The notes beneath the pieces were generated by a model. That model saw only the letters and a program-made list of their open reading frames with translations. It was not told the origin of the DNA and made no database searches. The translations under genes were made by a program, and so were the position numbers. Source: Gymnorhina tibicen (Eukaryota > Chordata > Aves > Passeriformes > Artamidae). From it: a DNA stretch of 64,000 bases. Within the stretch, counting starts at the first letter, position 1. Every line of letters begins with the position of its first letter. The stretch is taken from NCBI GenBank assembly GCA_013399875.1, contig VXAZ01003479.1, positions 372,001 through 436,000 of the forward strand, in the 5' to 3' direction. This document shows positions 35,501 to 47,000 of this stretch, one piece after another.

Positions 35501-36068
35501 TCCACATCAGCCAGAGACATGGCAACAGACTTGGGATGCTGGGGGAGACAGCACAGCCTGTTTCCCATCACACCCCACATGACAGATCTTATATTAATCC
35601 CTTCCATTTAAGAAAGGAGGTGGAAAGGTGCACTTTCACTCCAACACAGAGTTAGAGAGGAGGAAGCTCAGAGCCCCTCCTGCTCTCTCTACCCCAGTTC
35701 CTTCACCTGAGTGTAAGATGTGCAAACGTCACAATGCACAGGAATTTGCTCTAGCCCCTTCAGCCAGATGACATTCCTGCTGTCTGTGGCTCTGGATCTG
35801 TGAGCAGCATTTTCTTGGTGAGGCTTTTAAGGCACCTCCTGCTGCACAGTCCTATTTACCTTATATTCCTTACGTGCTGACACGAGCCCGACTCGTGCCC
35901 ACAACTGGCTCCTTTTAGCCGTGGTGCATTTAGAGTGATCATTCCATGCTTTCCCTGGGTGTTAGTTTAGCAAACACAGTGTGTTTGTCACTTAGCCACA
36001 GCACAGATCACAGCACACTGCTCAAGCTCTTTCCTTTCAGATGGGGAGATGCAAACCTTGCCAGGAAG
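32583..36068. other. Unique non-coding sequence
   Basis: No gene or interspersed repeat is recognised. A T-run with interrupted TTG units lies at 34722-34744. A CpG-containing 6-bp-arm hairpin (CACGAG/CTCGTG) lies at 35881-35897. The 98-codon plus-strand frame at 34730-35026 encodes a Leu/Glu/Arg-rich amphipathic stretch but has no family match or splice support. Confidence 0.6.
34722..34744 (+). repeat. T-run plus short (TTG)n microsatellite
   Basis: About ten T followed by four to five TTG units. A short, low-complexity simple repeat. Confidence 0.85.
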
Positions 36069-36084
36069 CCAACAGAGGGTGCTG
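36069..36084 (+). promoter_or_regulatory. CTCF-like site
   Basis: CCAACAGAGGGTGCTG agrees with the CTCF core (CCASYAGRKGGCGCTG type) at all but about two positions, keeping the AGAGGG centre. CTCF sites organise chromatin loops and boundaries. A single match of this quality is expected occasionally by chance. Confidence 0.3.
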
Positions 36085-36086
36085 GG

Positions 36087-36120
36087 CAGATGAGAGCTGC
36101 AGGGACAGATGAGAGCTGCA
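36087..36120. repeat. Tandem duplication, 15-bp identical core, 19-bp period
   Basis: CAGATGAGAGCTGCA occurs at 36087-36101 and again at 36106-36120, separated by GGGA. It directly abuts the CTCF-like match. Confidence 0.85.
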
Positions 36121-39100
36121 CCCCAGTCCCTCTGCAGGTCTGGAGACTCGCCCTTTGGAATGTCTGAAAAATGCTTGCAGCTCCCTCACTAAATAAAACA
36201 AAAACCACTTCAAAACCAGCAACTGCATTGGAGCAGGTGGATAGTGAGCCGGATGGGATGCCCTCCCACAACAATTTGTGAGGTTTTAAATATCTCCACT
36301 CAGAGAAACTAAAAAGTCAAAAAAAATCTCACAATTTCTCCAGAAATAAGAACGCTGGGGGAGGAAAAGAGGAAGAGAACATTTTGTTTCTATTCATTTT
36401 CAGGAATTCCATTTCAGTTCCAACATTTTTTTTTAACCTTCAATTAATGCTAGCTATCAAAATGAAGCAGCATTTGGACCTAAAAACATTGAAACTTTGC
36501 CATTTAGAAAAGGTCAAACAGTTTTCAAAACATTTTCGTCCAATATTTTTCAGCAACTGAAATTCATCAAAACCACCGTTTTCCCACAAAATCATTCTGT
36601 CTCAGACAACTGGCATTTTCTGAGGCATGATGCTCCTCGGGGGAATCTCCTTGCCAGCCCAAGGAGCTGCTCCTTCCCTTTTGCCACCAGCTGCCCCCTT
36701 CAGCAGGCAGCTCCTGCTGTCGTGTCGGACCTTGGTAACACACCCAGGCTCCAGCTCAGGAGATCAAGTCAAAGTCCGACACCAGGCCTAGATATGCACA
36801 TCCACAGGGGTCATTAAATACCTCCCCATCTCAAAGTTTTATCTGCAATTTGTATCTCTGTTTCATCACCGAAAGAGCAGTCACCAGGCGGAAGAGTAAG
36901 GAGAGCACTCTCCCAGAAACCTGCAAATCCCAAACACCTGCTTACCCTTGGATGGGATTTACTGACAAATGACTGTAAAACAGGGCAGCTGCACAGCAAG
37001 GGCTTCATTGCAGCTACAGAAGGTACTTCCACGGGTTGTGGGCAGAGTTATAGAGAGCCTGGCATGCAGTTGCTTCTGCTCTGACTCCATGCTAAGAGGT
37101 GTCTGGCTCACAGTCAGCTCCATCTTTGCATAGGCAGACAAGCTCAGGTTTGTCTGTGCTCATCTGTGTAGACATGAGTAACATGCTGGGGCCAAAGTCA
37201 CCGTCTAGTCCATAAACAATCTCCATCAGAGCACAGCAAACCACATCAATTAGAGGAGAAGAGACTGAAGCCTTCACCAGGAACTTACCAGGGGCTGAGT
37301 CAACAGGAACGCAGACATACACCTGTGCTGCCAGTGTTGGCTGGCATGGGAAGCAGGAACAGCACCAAACAACAGCCACAGACTTCCCTAAAATTATACA
37401 GGACTATTAAAATCAAAAGGCAGAAATGCCATATTCTTTTCTCTGCACACACTGTCTCTCCCCAGCCCAAGCCATTTAGAAAACCAGAGCAGTACTGAAG
37501 GAGCACCTTCACATTTCAATAGAAACTGAACAATATTCCCTCCCAGAAACGATCAGGATCTGGGGCTGCAAATTCAGCTCTCTACACCTGTCACTCTGTA
37601 TTACAAGCTGCTTCCAAAAATCCTCTTACAAACACAGTCCTGAGGAGCTGTTACAAGTGAGCAGGGCTGGGAACTCGCAGGGTCATCACCTACTCATTGA
37701 TACACAGACCCACAGCACTGTCCCCAGTTAAAGCAGCCTTGAGTTAAGCCTTGTTCTCCACATCTGGAGCCTCCTTGCCAGACATCTACAGAAGAACTGG
37801 CTGTTGAAGGCTTTTGGACTGTGCCAGTCACCACTGCCTGTAGGTGGGAGAAGTGTTGTGCAAGGCAGGTTTTCATCAAGGACCTGTTTCCAGTAAATCC
37901 AGCTCTAACACAGAATGCCAGAGGGATTTCTCTCACACACAGAACGCTGGACTCCTCACAGCACTCCAGCCAGAGAGCTGAAAAGGGCCATGGCACAGAG
38001 CCCTCCCTTACAGTACCACCACGGTGGCTTCAGCTCCAAGGGGGACACAAGCACACACAGCTTGCTTTCAGCCTGGAAAGAGAACAGAAGCCAGCACTGC
38101 AGGAACCCAGTGACATGGGTGCCAGGGCAGCAGATGGGAGCTGGAGAATCTGGACAACACCAAGGTCACTTCTGTTTCCTTCAGCAAAATGCAGCTAAAG
38201 CCCCCCAAAAACCAGGTGCAGAACTGAGTGCACAGGTTGTAACCTCACCACTCTGTGCTTCAGGTGAATGGTTCATGTTGCTGAGCAAACAACTGCTGCA
38301 TCTAGTACGGGATGGGTCTACTCTGCCCTTGCAGAAAAACCACCATCCCTCTATGCCTGACAAATTCATCTTAGGGCTTTTACAAATTTCCAGGTCCTCC
38401 TTGAAGAGATGTCCAGTTCTCAAATCTCCATGAAAGGGCCCAAAAAGGACATCAATTCTTCATCCCACTTTAGAGACTGGGTTTTTTTCTGCTCACATAC
38501 TCCCTGCAGAAATTTGGCCCGTGTTGCTACCCAAGTTCTCAGGAAGCTCCAGAGCAGTCAAGGGGGAAAGAATCAAGGCCTTATTGTAATAGATATACAG
38601 CAGAAACTATCAAACAACTTCATGGATTTTCCACTGAAGCAAGAGCTGCTTAAGCATTTTTCACTTAAAAATTAGGTGGCAAACATTTACCTATAGCCTT
38701 AGTTTCAGTTTCTTGAATGCTTCCAACAGCATAAGTTTTTAAGCAGCGCAGAACAATGCTCCAAATTTAAACTGTAGGTTGGATTTAGAGAAAAAAGCAG
38801 TAAGATTTTCTAAGACAAAGGATGGCCAGAACTCCATTTCCAAAATCTGTGTTTCTACCAGCAGTGACTGACCCTCTTGTACACCTGACCTGTCACACGC
38901 TGGTGTTCTTCAACCACTCCTGAGTCTTTAGTAGCCACCTAAAAGAAGGGCACAAGAGTTATTCAGTCCCAATTCTTCCTTACGTACTTTTTTTTTCCCC
39001 AAGATCTACAGATCACCAGTATGAGCAAGAGCTGGTTACTTCACAAATCTCTTCCCCTATGACCCAACGAGCTGGTTTGGATCATGTTTCTGCCTCAGCA

Positions 39101-42100
39101 AAGGTAACAGCAATCCTTTTCCCAATTCCAGCAAGTCCATGAAGAGGCAGAGCTGGGTGCAGGTCCACAGCACGGGGATGCTGGAAGCAGAGCAGGCAGC
39201 ACTGGGCCAGTCTGACCCTGCCTGGCCCTGGCCAAGACTATTGGCCTTGCTTTGCTTGCAAACCACAGGTAGAACGGAGAGGCAGCAAGAGGGGAAAGAA
39301 TTAATTTGGAAGAGCTCTTGGCTCCTGCATCTGCACCTTATGCTTGACAGGATGGGGCTGGATGGAGAGAATGACTGTGTTTATCCAGCATGTTTACACA
39401 GAGACTCTCTCTCTTCCCGGGAAACATTCAATGTGTGGTGCCACCCAAAAGTACCTGGCACCCGGAGAAACGCTGGGCTGGGCTGACACTCAGCTGCTCC
39501 TGCACTGGATGGACATCAGTGTTTGTAGAGGTGGTACTGGCCAGCTGCCTGGCACAGGGCAGCTGCAGAGAGAGGATTTATTTCTCCTCACACTTAGCCC
39601 CTTTTGTTGCTGCTGGGCCATGTTTTCCTCCCACCTGCTAGGGTAAGGAAGGTAAAAGGAAACTGTTTGAGACAAAGTGAATTTTTATGAATTCTACAAA
39701 AGAATTACCCAATCTTCCCCTCTCTTCCTAGTCAAACTCTCCTTCCTGGGAGGAATTTTGGGCAAGTCATTGAGTTGGCTGGGGGTTTTTCTAGCAAATT
39801 TACACCTGAAGCATCCTGCAGGAAAAGGTAATTCCAGTTCCAAGATGCAAAATGTCATTTAACTGCTTTGCTTTGACCCCCCATACACACAAGGGACACC
39901 AGAATACTGCACAACCAACATCCAAACAGTTTTGTAGGAACAGAAGAGCCTCTGAAGGGGCAGGGGTTTTGTGACACTGACAGCATTTTACTCAAGCCTG
40001 CTTTACCTGTGGGACCTCTATCAAGTCTCATTCCTTGCAAACACCAGGGTATGCCAGCGCAAACTGTTTGCTGAGGAGGTAAGAGTCTCCATTCAAGGAG
40101 GTGTTACTGCTGGGAAGCTGGAAAAAGTGATTTCTGTTGAAGCCCTGCTTCTCCTCCAGCACTTGTGCTATGCAGATAGTTTAGCTCTGCTGCGCTAAAA
40201 AAACACCCAAAAATCAGGGTGAGGAGTGCCTGGGCTAAAGGCAAAGTCAGCTTTCGGGGAGCAAAAGTCAGCAACTGGGAGCTGATTAGATGAACATTAA
40301 GAACAGGTCCATCATCTTGGACATTCCCTTGTCACGCATTGCCCAACCAAGCACAACTGGCCTTGGAAACCAGGAAGAAGTGAAATGATAAAGGAGATGG
40401 CACAGGGCCAGCTGCAGCCTCTGGGCATGGGAAGATGACCTGAGCCATCTACTCAAAGTTTTATCTACTGGTTGTTGCATAGTGGACCCTGTACCACCAG
40501 AGCAGCACCGGCTGCTCTGGTACCAAACGGTGCTGGTGGTTTCTGTGCCTTGGACCCTGGGCCAAACAAGGGACAGACCCACTCAGCTCCACTCTTTTGC
40601 CAGGTACATCTCAGAAATTGTCACAGCTTTACGCCCACTGCGTCAAAGCCCCTGAAAATTCCAAACTTCTGCAGTTATCGGAAATTCATTTCATTAAAAA
40701 TACTTCATATATATTTAACAGGGTACAAGTGAGAATGCTCCTTCCCATATGGCAGGAGGAGGTTTTCCAATGCACAAACTATTCCTAGGAAGTTATAAAG
40801 CCAAATACAGATTTCCTGGAAGAAAATGTACAGCTCAAAATTAGTATGTGCAGAAGAGGCCCCGCACAAACACACGTTACTGAGCGCTGCGGGCAGCAAA
40901 CACCCCTGGCTGGGCAGGGAGCTGATGGCCAAAATGCTTCTCCAGCTCTGCTCCTTTCAAGCACAGCAACTTTGACAAGCATTTGTCTCTGTTTCTTCAT
41001 CGGTTAAAAGCTGTTTGGGACTGGGCTGAATCAGACAGATCGGGAGGTGAAATTGCCACACCTGGTCTTGGAGGCAGCCAAGCCAGAAGTCAAAGGCTTC
41101 TGGCCCCATGGCTGGGTTTTATTAGAGCACTGAAAAGGTACAAACAGGACAAGATAACTCTAAATAGAGAAAAGGCAGGCATGTCACATGAGGCAAATCT
41201 GGTTAAAAGCTCAAAAGTAAATGCCTCTGCCTGTGTCTAATGCCTCCTGGGAAGAATTCTGCTCTCCAGTTTATTCCAACAACTTTTGGTGAGTTCCTAA
41301 GCAACACAAACCCCACAACCTTTTCACCTGTCCTCTGCAGCTTCGTGGCCAGTCTACACCCCACAGCCAAGAGGCTTTCCAGTGTCTGGGAGGCTGCAGG
41401 TACATAATTTGGCTCCCACACTCCTGCCTGGTTCCTCACACTCTCAGGCAGCCCAGCATTCACCAACATTCCTGGGAGAGCAGCAGTCTAGGGCTCAATG
41501 CAGTCAGGAGCTCAAATAAGTGTGCTCTCATCCCAGATAAGCACCTGCAGTGGAGGGGTGAGCTCCCTCAGATTCTGGGAAATTTGGAGGACAAAAGGGA
41601 TGTAGGGTTGGACAGGGCTTTTCCCCATCCTCAGAGCTGTGATCCCCAGCTGGGCTCCAGGATTGCAGCACCAAGGCTTTGACCCGTTGTCCTACACAGC
41701 AGCACAACTTGAGGAAGCTCCCAACTTAGTCAGCAAGTGATGCTGGGGTACAGCCTCTCAGGAATTCCCCAGGAGATTTCTCAGAGGGCTGATTCACTGA
41801 GGTCTAATCCAGCTATGGGAACAAAACAGCTTCAGCAATCTCCCAGTTTAACATTTTGGGAGGGGGAGGCATCTTGGAACAGGCCAGAACTGTTCTTGTT
41901 TTAGAAGGTTTGGGTACCTTATGTGCCTTTTCTGCTGCTGCCAACCAGTTTGGATTTTTTTGTCAATTACCAGGAAACATAAAATTACAATAAAACTCAC
42001 TGCAGTTTGGGAGGAAGATACTGAAAATCAAAATCTTGAAACAATCTTACATCATGAGAAAACTTCCTCTTCACTTCAAATCCATCCCTCTGATCCAAAA

Positions 42101-43860
42101 ATGAAGATGAGACGGCATGAACATTTGTAACTCCCAAAGAGACTGACTCTTTCCAGTCTATAGTCATGGGATGAAAAATGTAATGACAGAAGACAGGACG
42201 AAGGATATGAAAGTAAGGAAACAAGGCTGTGAATTTTCCAAGCAGTTGTTTATGTTGGTAAAGTCCAAACTCAATTGGACTGCTCCCAGACCAACATTTT
42301 GGGTTGAAGCTGAGACACTGGGTCAGAGTCTAGTCAAAGATTTGATCTCTTTGAGCAGTTTGCTGGTGGCACGTGTTAGAACAAGGGAACAGCCTCAGGG
42401 CTGCTCTAACTTCATGTGGTCACTGTGGTCTGGACTGAGGGATTAGGACAACACAAAGCCAGGCTTCACCCCAGTGGAGGCAGTGTTCAAGGAGAAGCAA
42501 TTCCAGTCTGTGTCATCAGCAGGAGGAACAATGGCGCAACAGCCTCTACCCACACTTCTCTCTGCAGGGCAGATAAAGCCAGCCTTAAAAATTCCCACAG
42601 GAGGCTTAATGGCCTGATTACACTGGAAAGTCTGGCTTTTGTGACTACAATTTCCAAACAGGTCCAGCCTTCACCAGCAGCTGATTTCCTAAGGAGTTCA
42701 GTGCCCTGCATAGCAGGAAATAACAATGAGGCAGCTGTAGGAAGGGAAGGAGAGTAAGAGAGAGACCACTGAAGCAGCTCAACTTTTCTCAAGTTATAAC
42801 GAGGGTAAAACTCGGAAAGAGCACAAAGCAATCTGAAAATCAACACAGATGGAAAAAAAGGATGCTTCTGCCATTATGATCTCTGGCAGAGTCCTGTTTC
42901 TCTGCCACAGATTTCTTGTATGCTCCGGGCAAGCTATTATTATTATGTCGCCTCTGTGCAGTCTCAGCCCAGCGAGACAGGAGCATAACTACATTATTTG
43001 TGGAGGAGACAATCTCCATCCCAGTGCAAACCAGACAGGCTGTGGCATTGCTAAGGAGCAGGCACCACGACACCCCTCACATCCAGTGTCACCCTGCAGA
43101 AACCATTCGACTGTGATTTCTGACCCACTGCACGTTTTTCCCATCCAGCAAAACCGCTGATTAGGAAAGTAAATGCGGATAGCCTGGGTGGATGGTAACT
43201 TCACACCAGGCTGTTGTAAAGACACAGGAAAATAAACACAGGAGGTACAACTGGAACATGATACTTCAGTTTGATGGTTATCTACAGCTACCTGCACTAG
43301 GTAAGTCTTTCCAGGGACACTGTGCTCCTTCTGGCCCACAGCTGTCACACACTGAGCCTCCTTCACCCCGCTAGCACAGGCATTTCAGAGACCCACAGCC
43401 TTGTGGATTTGTGCCTGCCCACAAGAGGCAATTCTGTTTACTAGTGTGAATAATTTGAACTCTCAAGGAAGCAGAGGAAAAACAACTCGGGTACTTTTCT
43501 GTCTCTTTCTCAGAACTGCTGAGGGAAGTACTTCCAAGTATACCAGGCTAAGGAATTGCCCCAAAACATTTCTGTGATACTCAAAGGAAATGCGTACTAG
43601 AGACCTGCTTGCAAGAAGAAAATACACATGGAAGGTTCTGTGCTCAGAGCAATGAGGTTGGTTGGGCCCTGCCAATCCCCTAAAACTAAAGCTCTACTTA
43701 CTGCTAGCAGGTTTTCTTGCTTTTTATGGGAAAAAAGATATGGGTTAGCAAGCTACGGAAAAGTCCCCAGATGATGAGGGTCAAGGGAAGGTTTTTGTCA
43801 GCAGGGACACCAAAACAACTTGAGTTTCTATTTGTCCTCTTGTTTTAAACAGGTTGGTTC
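36121..43860. other. Long unique non-coding stretch
   Basis: No gene, RNA gene or known mobile element is recognised over 7.7 kb. Open frames reach 172 codons (37915-38433, plus) and 125 codons, all with competing frames on the other strand. A minus-strand frame at 37092-37379 reads somewhat protein-like and is discussed as a finding. A T9 run lies near 38990. The 42850-43130 region is again open on both strands. Confidence 0.6.
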
Positions 43861-44260
43861 TGCACAAGATCAGTAAATAAAAAACCTACATCCACCATCC
43901 CATAAATTGCAATAAGCTAATTAAGTCATAATATTTGTGATTCAGTATACACTATGCACAGGGAAACATTAATGAATTTTACATAACAAGCAAGCAAAGA
44001 ACATTACTTGTCAGATAGCCTCAGAAATTCATTAAACAGTCTTTTAAGAGAAGTGGCTCAAGTGCAGAGCACTGAAATGATAACAAAACCTATTAAGGAG
44101 CCTGTTTAATTAAGCACATACTTGCTGGCACATCTGACACTTACACAAGGTGTTTGTGCTAAGACAAATAAAGTCTTTCTTTTGCTGTACAGCCAAGGAG
44201 ATTGTAGACAAGTCTATTCTTAAAACACAAAGATAACTCTGTGACTAAGCAGCCAAATAC
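43861..44260. promoter_or_regulatory. Candidate conserved non-coding element (homeodomain-rich)
   Basis: Strongly AT-rich with little homopolymer. TAATTA cores lie at 43918-43923 and 44107-44112 and ATTAAT at 43968-43973. An 11-bp perfect inverted repeat pairs TTAATGAATTT (43969-43979) with AAATTCATTAA (44025-44035). There is no substantial open frame. The texture (evenly mixed AT-rich words) is what I associate with deeply conserved vertebrate non-coding elements, and this is the block I would test first. Confidence 0.35.
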
Positions 44261-45252
44261 CACACTGTGGAAAAATCTATACGGGTGCTAAGGGAATTGT
44301 GCATCTTTTCTGTAAAGGCCTAGATGAGCCTTGTGCGTGCTCCGAAACGGCTGAGTGACACAGTTTGACTCAGAGTCATGCCACAGATATCTGTGACATC
44401 CCAGAGGAGGATGGAAACAGCTTGTGCTGGGCTACTCAAGTTTAAAAGGCTGCTCTTGAGGAACTCATAAAACACCAGCAAACCCCAAGGGGGGTGGGCC
44501 GAGGAGGGTGCTCCTTGCACCCATGCAGAAGGGACGGAGAAGCAGGGAGAGCTTGTGCCTCCCTAGGGCACATTGTAGCCCCGCTCTGCATCTTCGTTTT
44601 CTCTCCTGCTTGCTTTGCGTGAACTGCAGTGCACTGAGCCCCGTGCAATTCCCAGGATTTATCATTTTAACAGACATGCTAAGGGTGGCTCGTACACGGA
44701 TGTGTTACACAGTGATGCCTGTGAGGAACAAACTGCCTGGCAGCACAGAACACCCATCGCTCACTCCCTCAGAGCCACGACAGGGACAGAACTCTAAATA
44801 CGTTCCAGTCAAACCACCCACGTGCTCCACATGCTCTGCAAACAAAATACCATTTTATATTCTTCACCAGAAACATTTCTCTTCCTGTCCTGTCCTTCTC
44901 CTGCTGCTCCTCTTTGTTGTTGATCATTACGTACAGCACATGCATCTTAGTTTAGTACAAGCTGTTGCTTAATCATCATCTCACCAGTACTTTGGGGAAG
45001 TTTTATTGCAACTGACCCACCAACAATGAAATCTATACAATAGTCTCAGAACACACTGTAATTTATCCTTGAAACAAGGCAGTTGAGCCAGCAGACCCAG
45101 GAACTTCAATTAAAATCAGTCTGATCCCACCTCCTGCCCACAGGCACAACGAGTCATCATCTGTCAGCTAAATCAACTTGTGTTGGAGATAGTCCCCTTA
45201 TTTGCTTGTTTGGAAGCTATGAACTTGGTTTAATTCCTGTGTGTTCATTTAA
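44261..45252. other. Unique sequence with a 154-codon chance-length frame
   Basis: The plus-strand frame 44508-44972 has 154 codons and a hydrophobic Leu-rich run near its end that could pass for a membrane segment. It has no recognisable family, no splice context and overlapping frames on the minus strand. Treated as non-coding. Confidence 0.5.
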
Positions 45253-45307
45253 GAGTTGGACTCAACAATCCCTGTGGGTCTCTTCTATCTCAGAACATTC
45301 TGTGACT
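45253..45307 (+). mobile_element. CR1 LINE 3' terminus remnant, plus strand
   Basis: GAGTTGGACTCAACAATCCC, then TGTGGGTC, and CTCAGAACATTCTGTGAC match the last 55 bases of CR1, including a single ATTCTGTGA tail unit. Nothing upstream is recognisable as CR1, so it is an extremely 5'-truncated or eroded copy. Confidence 0.85.
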
Positions 45308-45555
45308 TCTCTGAAGCTCCCTCGTGCTGCTGAGCTTCCCAGTCAACACCTTTGGCTGCAGGGTTTTCACACAGCTTTAACAGATCTCGGTGCTATAAGC
45401 AGATTCCAGTAACAGCCTGTGCTTCTCTCCTGTTTGGCCCTGCTTTGGTTCTCTTGGATTTTAGTACATGAGTCTGGGACTCCTGAGTATGCAACTACCC
45501 TGCTGACCTGGGCAGCCACTTCATACCATCCTCTACCATCCCAGTTTCTTTGTAG
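45308..45555. other. Unique sequence upstream of exon candidate
   Basis: Contains pyrimidine-rich tracts ending in TTTTAG (near 45465) and TTTGTAG (45549-45555), both acceptor-like. No known element is recognised. Confidence 0.4.
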
Positions 45556-45632
45556 GCAGCACTTTACTGGGAGAGTACCAGAAGCTACCCGTGAAAATAA
45601 TTCATTTCCCTTCCTCAAAACTTTCTCACAGG
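45556..45632 (+). other. Exon-like segment with good splice signals
   Basis: The 77-bp segment is preceded by CAGTTTCTTTGTAG, a good acceptor with a pyrimidine tract. It is followed by GTAAGT (45633-45638), a consensus donor. Two of the three forward frames are open; one reads QHFTGRVPEATRENNSFPF. I recognise no protein. It could be an exon of an unannotated coding or long non-coding transcript, or a chance pseudo-exon; such pairs are frequent in vertebrate DNA. Confidence 0.2.
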
Positions 45633-45795
45633 GTAAGTTTTCTCAGCTCTCAATTCCTGCATTTTGAGAACTCCAGCTCCCTTACAGCTCATCCAGATGA
45701 CACCTGTGTTTCCACAGTTTTTCCCAATCCTACAGACCTGTACATCCTGCAAGCAAACGGCTCCATAAATATCAGGTTGGGATGCAGCCACTAGG

Positions 45796-45842
45796 GCTGT
45801 GTTTGGGCAGGAGCACAAACATTGCTCCTGCCCAAACACAGC
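45796..45842. repeat. Perfect 20-bp inverted repeat (hairpin), 7-base loop
   Basis: Arm one, GCTGTGTTTGGGCAGGAGCA (45796-45815), and arm two, TGCTCCTGCCCAAACACAGC (45823-45842), are exact reverse complements separated by CAAACAT. After a short bulge, AGG (45793-45795) can pair further with CCT (45847-45849). It is the longest perfect inverted repeat I found in the window. It is shorter than a usual microRNA precursor and matches no known terminal inverted repeat. Confidence 0.92.
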
Positions 45843-45849
45843 ATTCCCT

Positions 45850-46977
45850 GCTGCCATGTGGTCTGTCTCTCCAACATCCAACACTGCTCCGTGCAAGCCT
45901 ACCAACGTGAACTGACACTGTAGAGTTTCTTGAAGCACTTCAAATAAAAGCATGGTCAGAGAAGATCTGACTTCCCATTAACTTGGGCAGGCACTCATGA
46001 ACAGGCAGCCAGGAACAACAGGCCTATTATTTGAACAGCTTGGGCAAGAAGTCAAAAGGCAAGCACCAAAGAGGTGGAATTGCACCTGAAGAAGGGCTGA
46101 GAACTGGAGGGGAAGGTAGAGCTCTTTCCCCATATACAGATAAAATAACCAGTCAATAAAATCCAAATCACTCTCAAGCACCTTCAACTCAGGAGCTCTC
46201 AGGGCAATGCTGCTTCCAAACAGCACCCAGCACAGCACCACGTGCCCTGAGGTACATCTCAATGCATTGCTCACTAAGTTCTCAGAAAAATACTCTCAAG
46301 AGGTGCTTTCACAGCTTGGCCACAGCCTTTGGGGACACACACAGGCCCACAGATTCAAACTGTTTAGTTTTTATCAGTCTGAGGCTTAAAAAAAAAAAAA
46401 AAAAGAAAGTAGAAACCTACCATATGCACGAGAAGTGAGGCATGTTCTCCCTTCTTTCCCCTTTCATGCTTGCGAAGTGACCAAGCTTCCCAAAGCACAG
46501 AAACTCCAAACCTGTTCCACCAGGACAGCTCTAACTTAATTTCAGAGAGTTTCTTCTCCTGCTCCCCATGCCCCAAATCAGAGGTAACCATCCCCACCTG
46601 CCAGGGCAATCAGTGGCTCCCTGCCTGCCATAGACCAGTCAACCCCTCCCCCCGCGGCCCCTCCTTACACCAGGTGGCCAAGGCCACAAAATCATCTGTC
46701 TGTTTGCCAGGCTTTATTTCAAGCACAGCTTTTTCACCAATTCTGCTCTTTTCTGCAACGGAGCAACACAAGAAACAAAGAGGAGGGTGGAAAGTCTGAA
46801 TACAGCAGTGCTGACAGAATCATTGCATTTCAAAAGCCTTTCTAACTGGTTATTTACAAACCTAAGGGCTCCAAGTACCCCATTTCTACACATTTCAGAC
46901 AACTCTATTTAGATGTACCTGGGTCTAGGGTCACCACGAAGGAGAGAAGGGGAAACCTGACCCTCCCTATAATTCCT
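45850..46977. other. Unique sequence with poly-A tract
   Basis: No gene or known repeat is recognised apart from the 17-A run at 46388-46404. A C-rich tract with a CGCGG core lies near 46646-46665. Confidence 0.6.
46388..46404 (+). repeat. Poly-A tract, 17 bases
   Basis: A perfect run of 17 A with no AATAAA immediately upstream and no retroelement body recognised. Confidence 0.95.
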
Positions 46978-47000
46978 AAAAGCATGCATGGCATGCTTTT
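46978..47000. repeat. Hairpin-forming inverted repeat, 10-bp arms
   Basis: AAAAGCATGC (46978-46987) and GCATGCTTTT (46991-47000) pair perfectly around ATG. Each arm contains the palindrome GCATGC. Confidence 0.88.

Noticed and set aside
37915..38433. 172-codon plus-strand frame
   Set aside because: No recognisable motif; it competes with a 125-codon frame in another register and an 80-codon minus-strand frame over the same bases.
44508..44972. 154-codon plus-strand frame with a Leu-rich run
   Set aside because: The hydrophobic run comes from a CTCCTGCTGCTCCT-type low-complexity stretch; opposing frames are also open and no family is recognised.
46388..46404. 17-A run as a retroposon tail
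   Set aside because: No AATAAA, no recognisable element body and no target-site duplication nearby.
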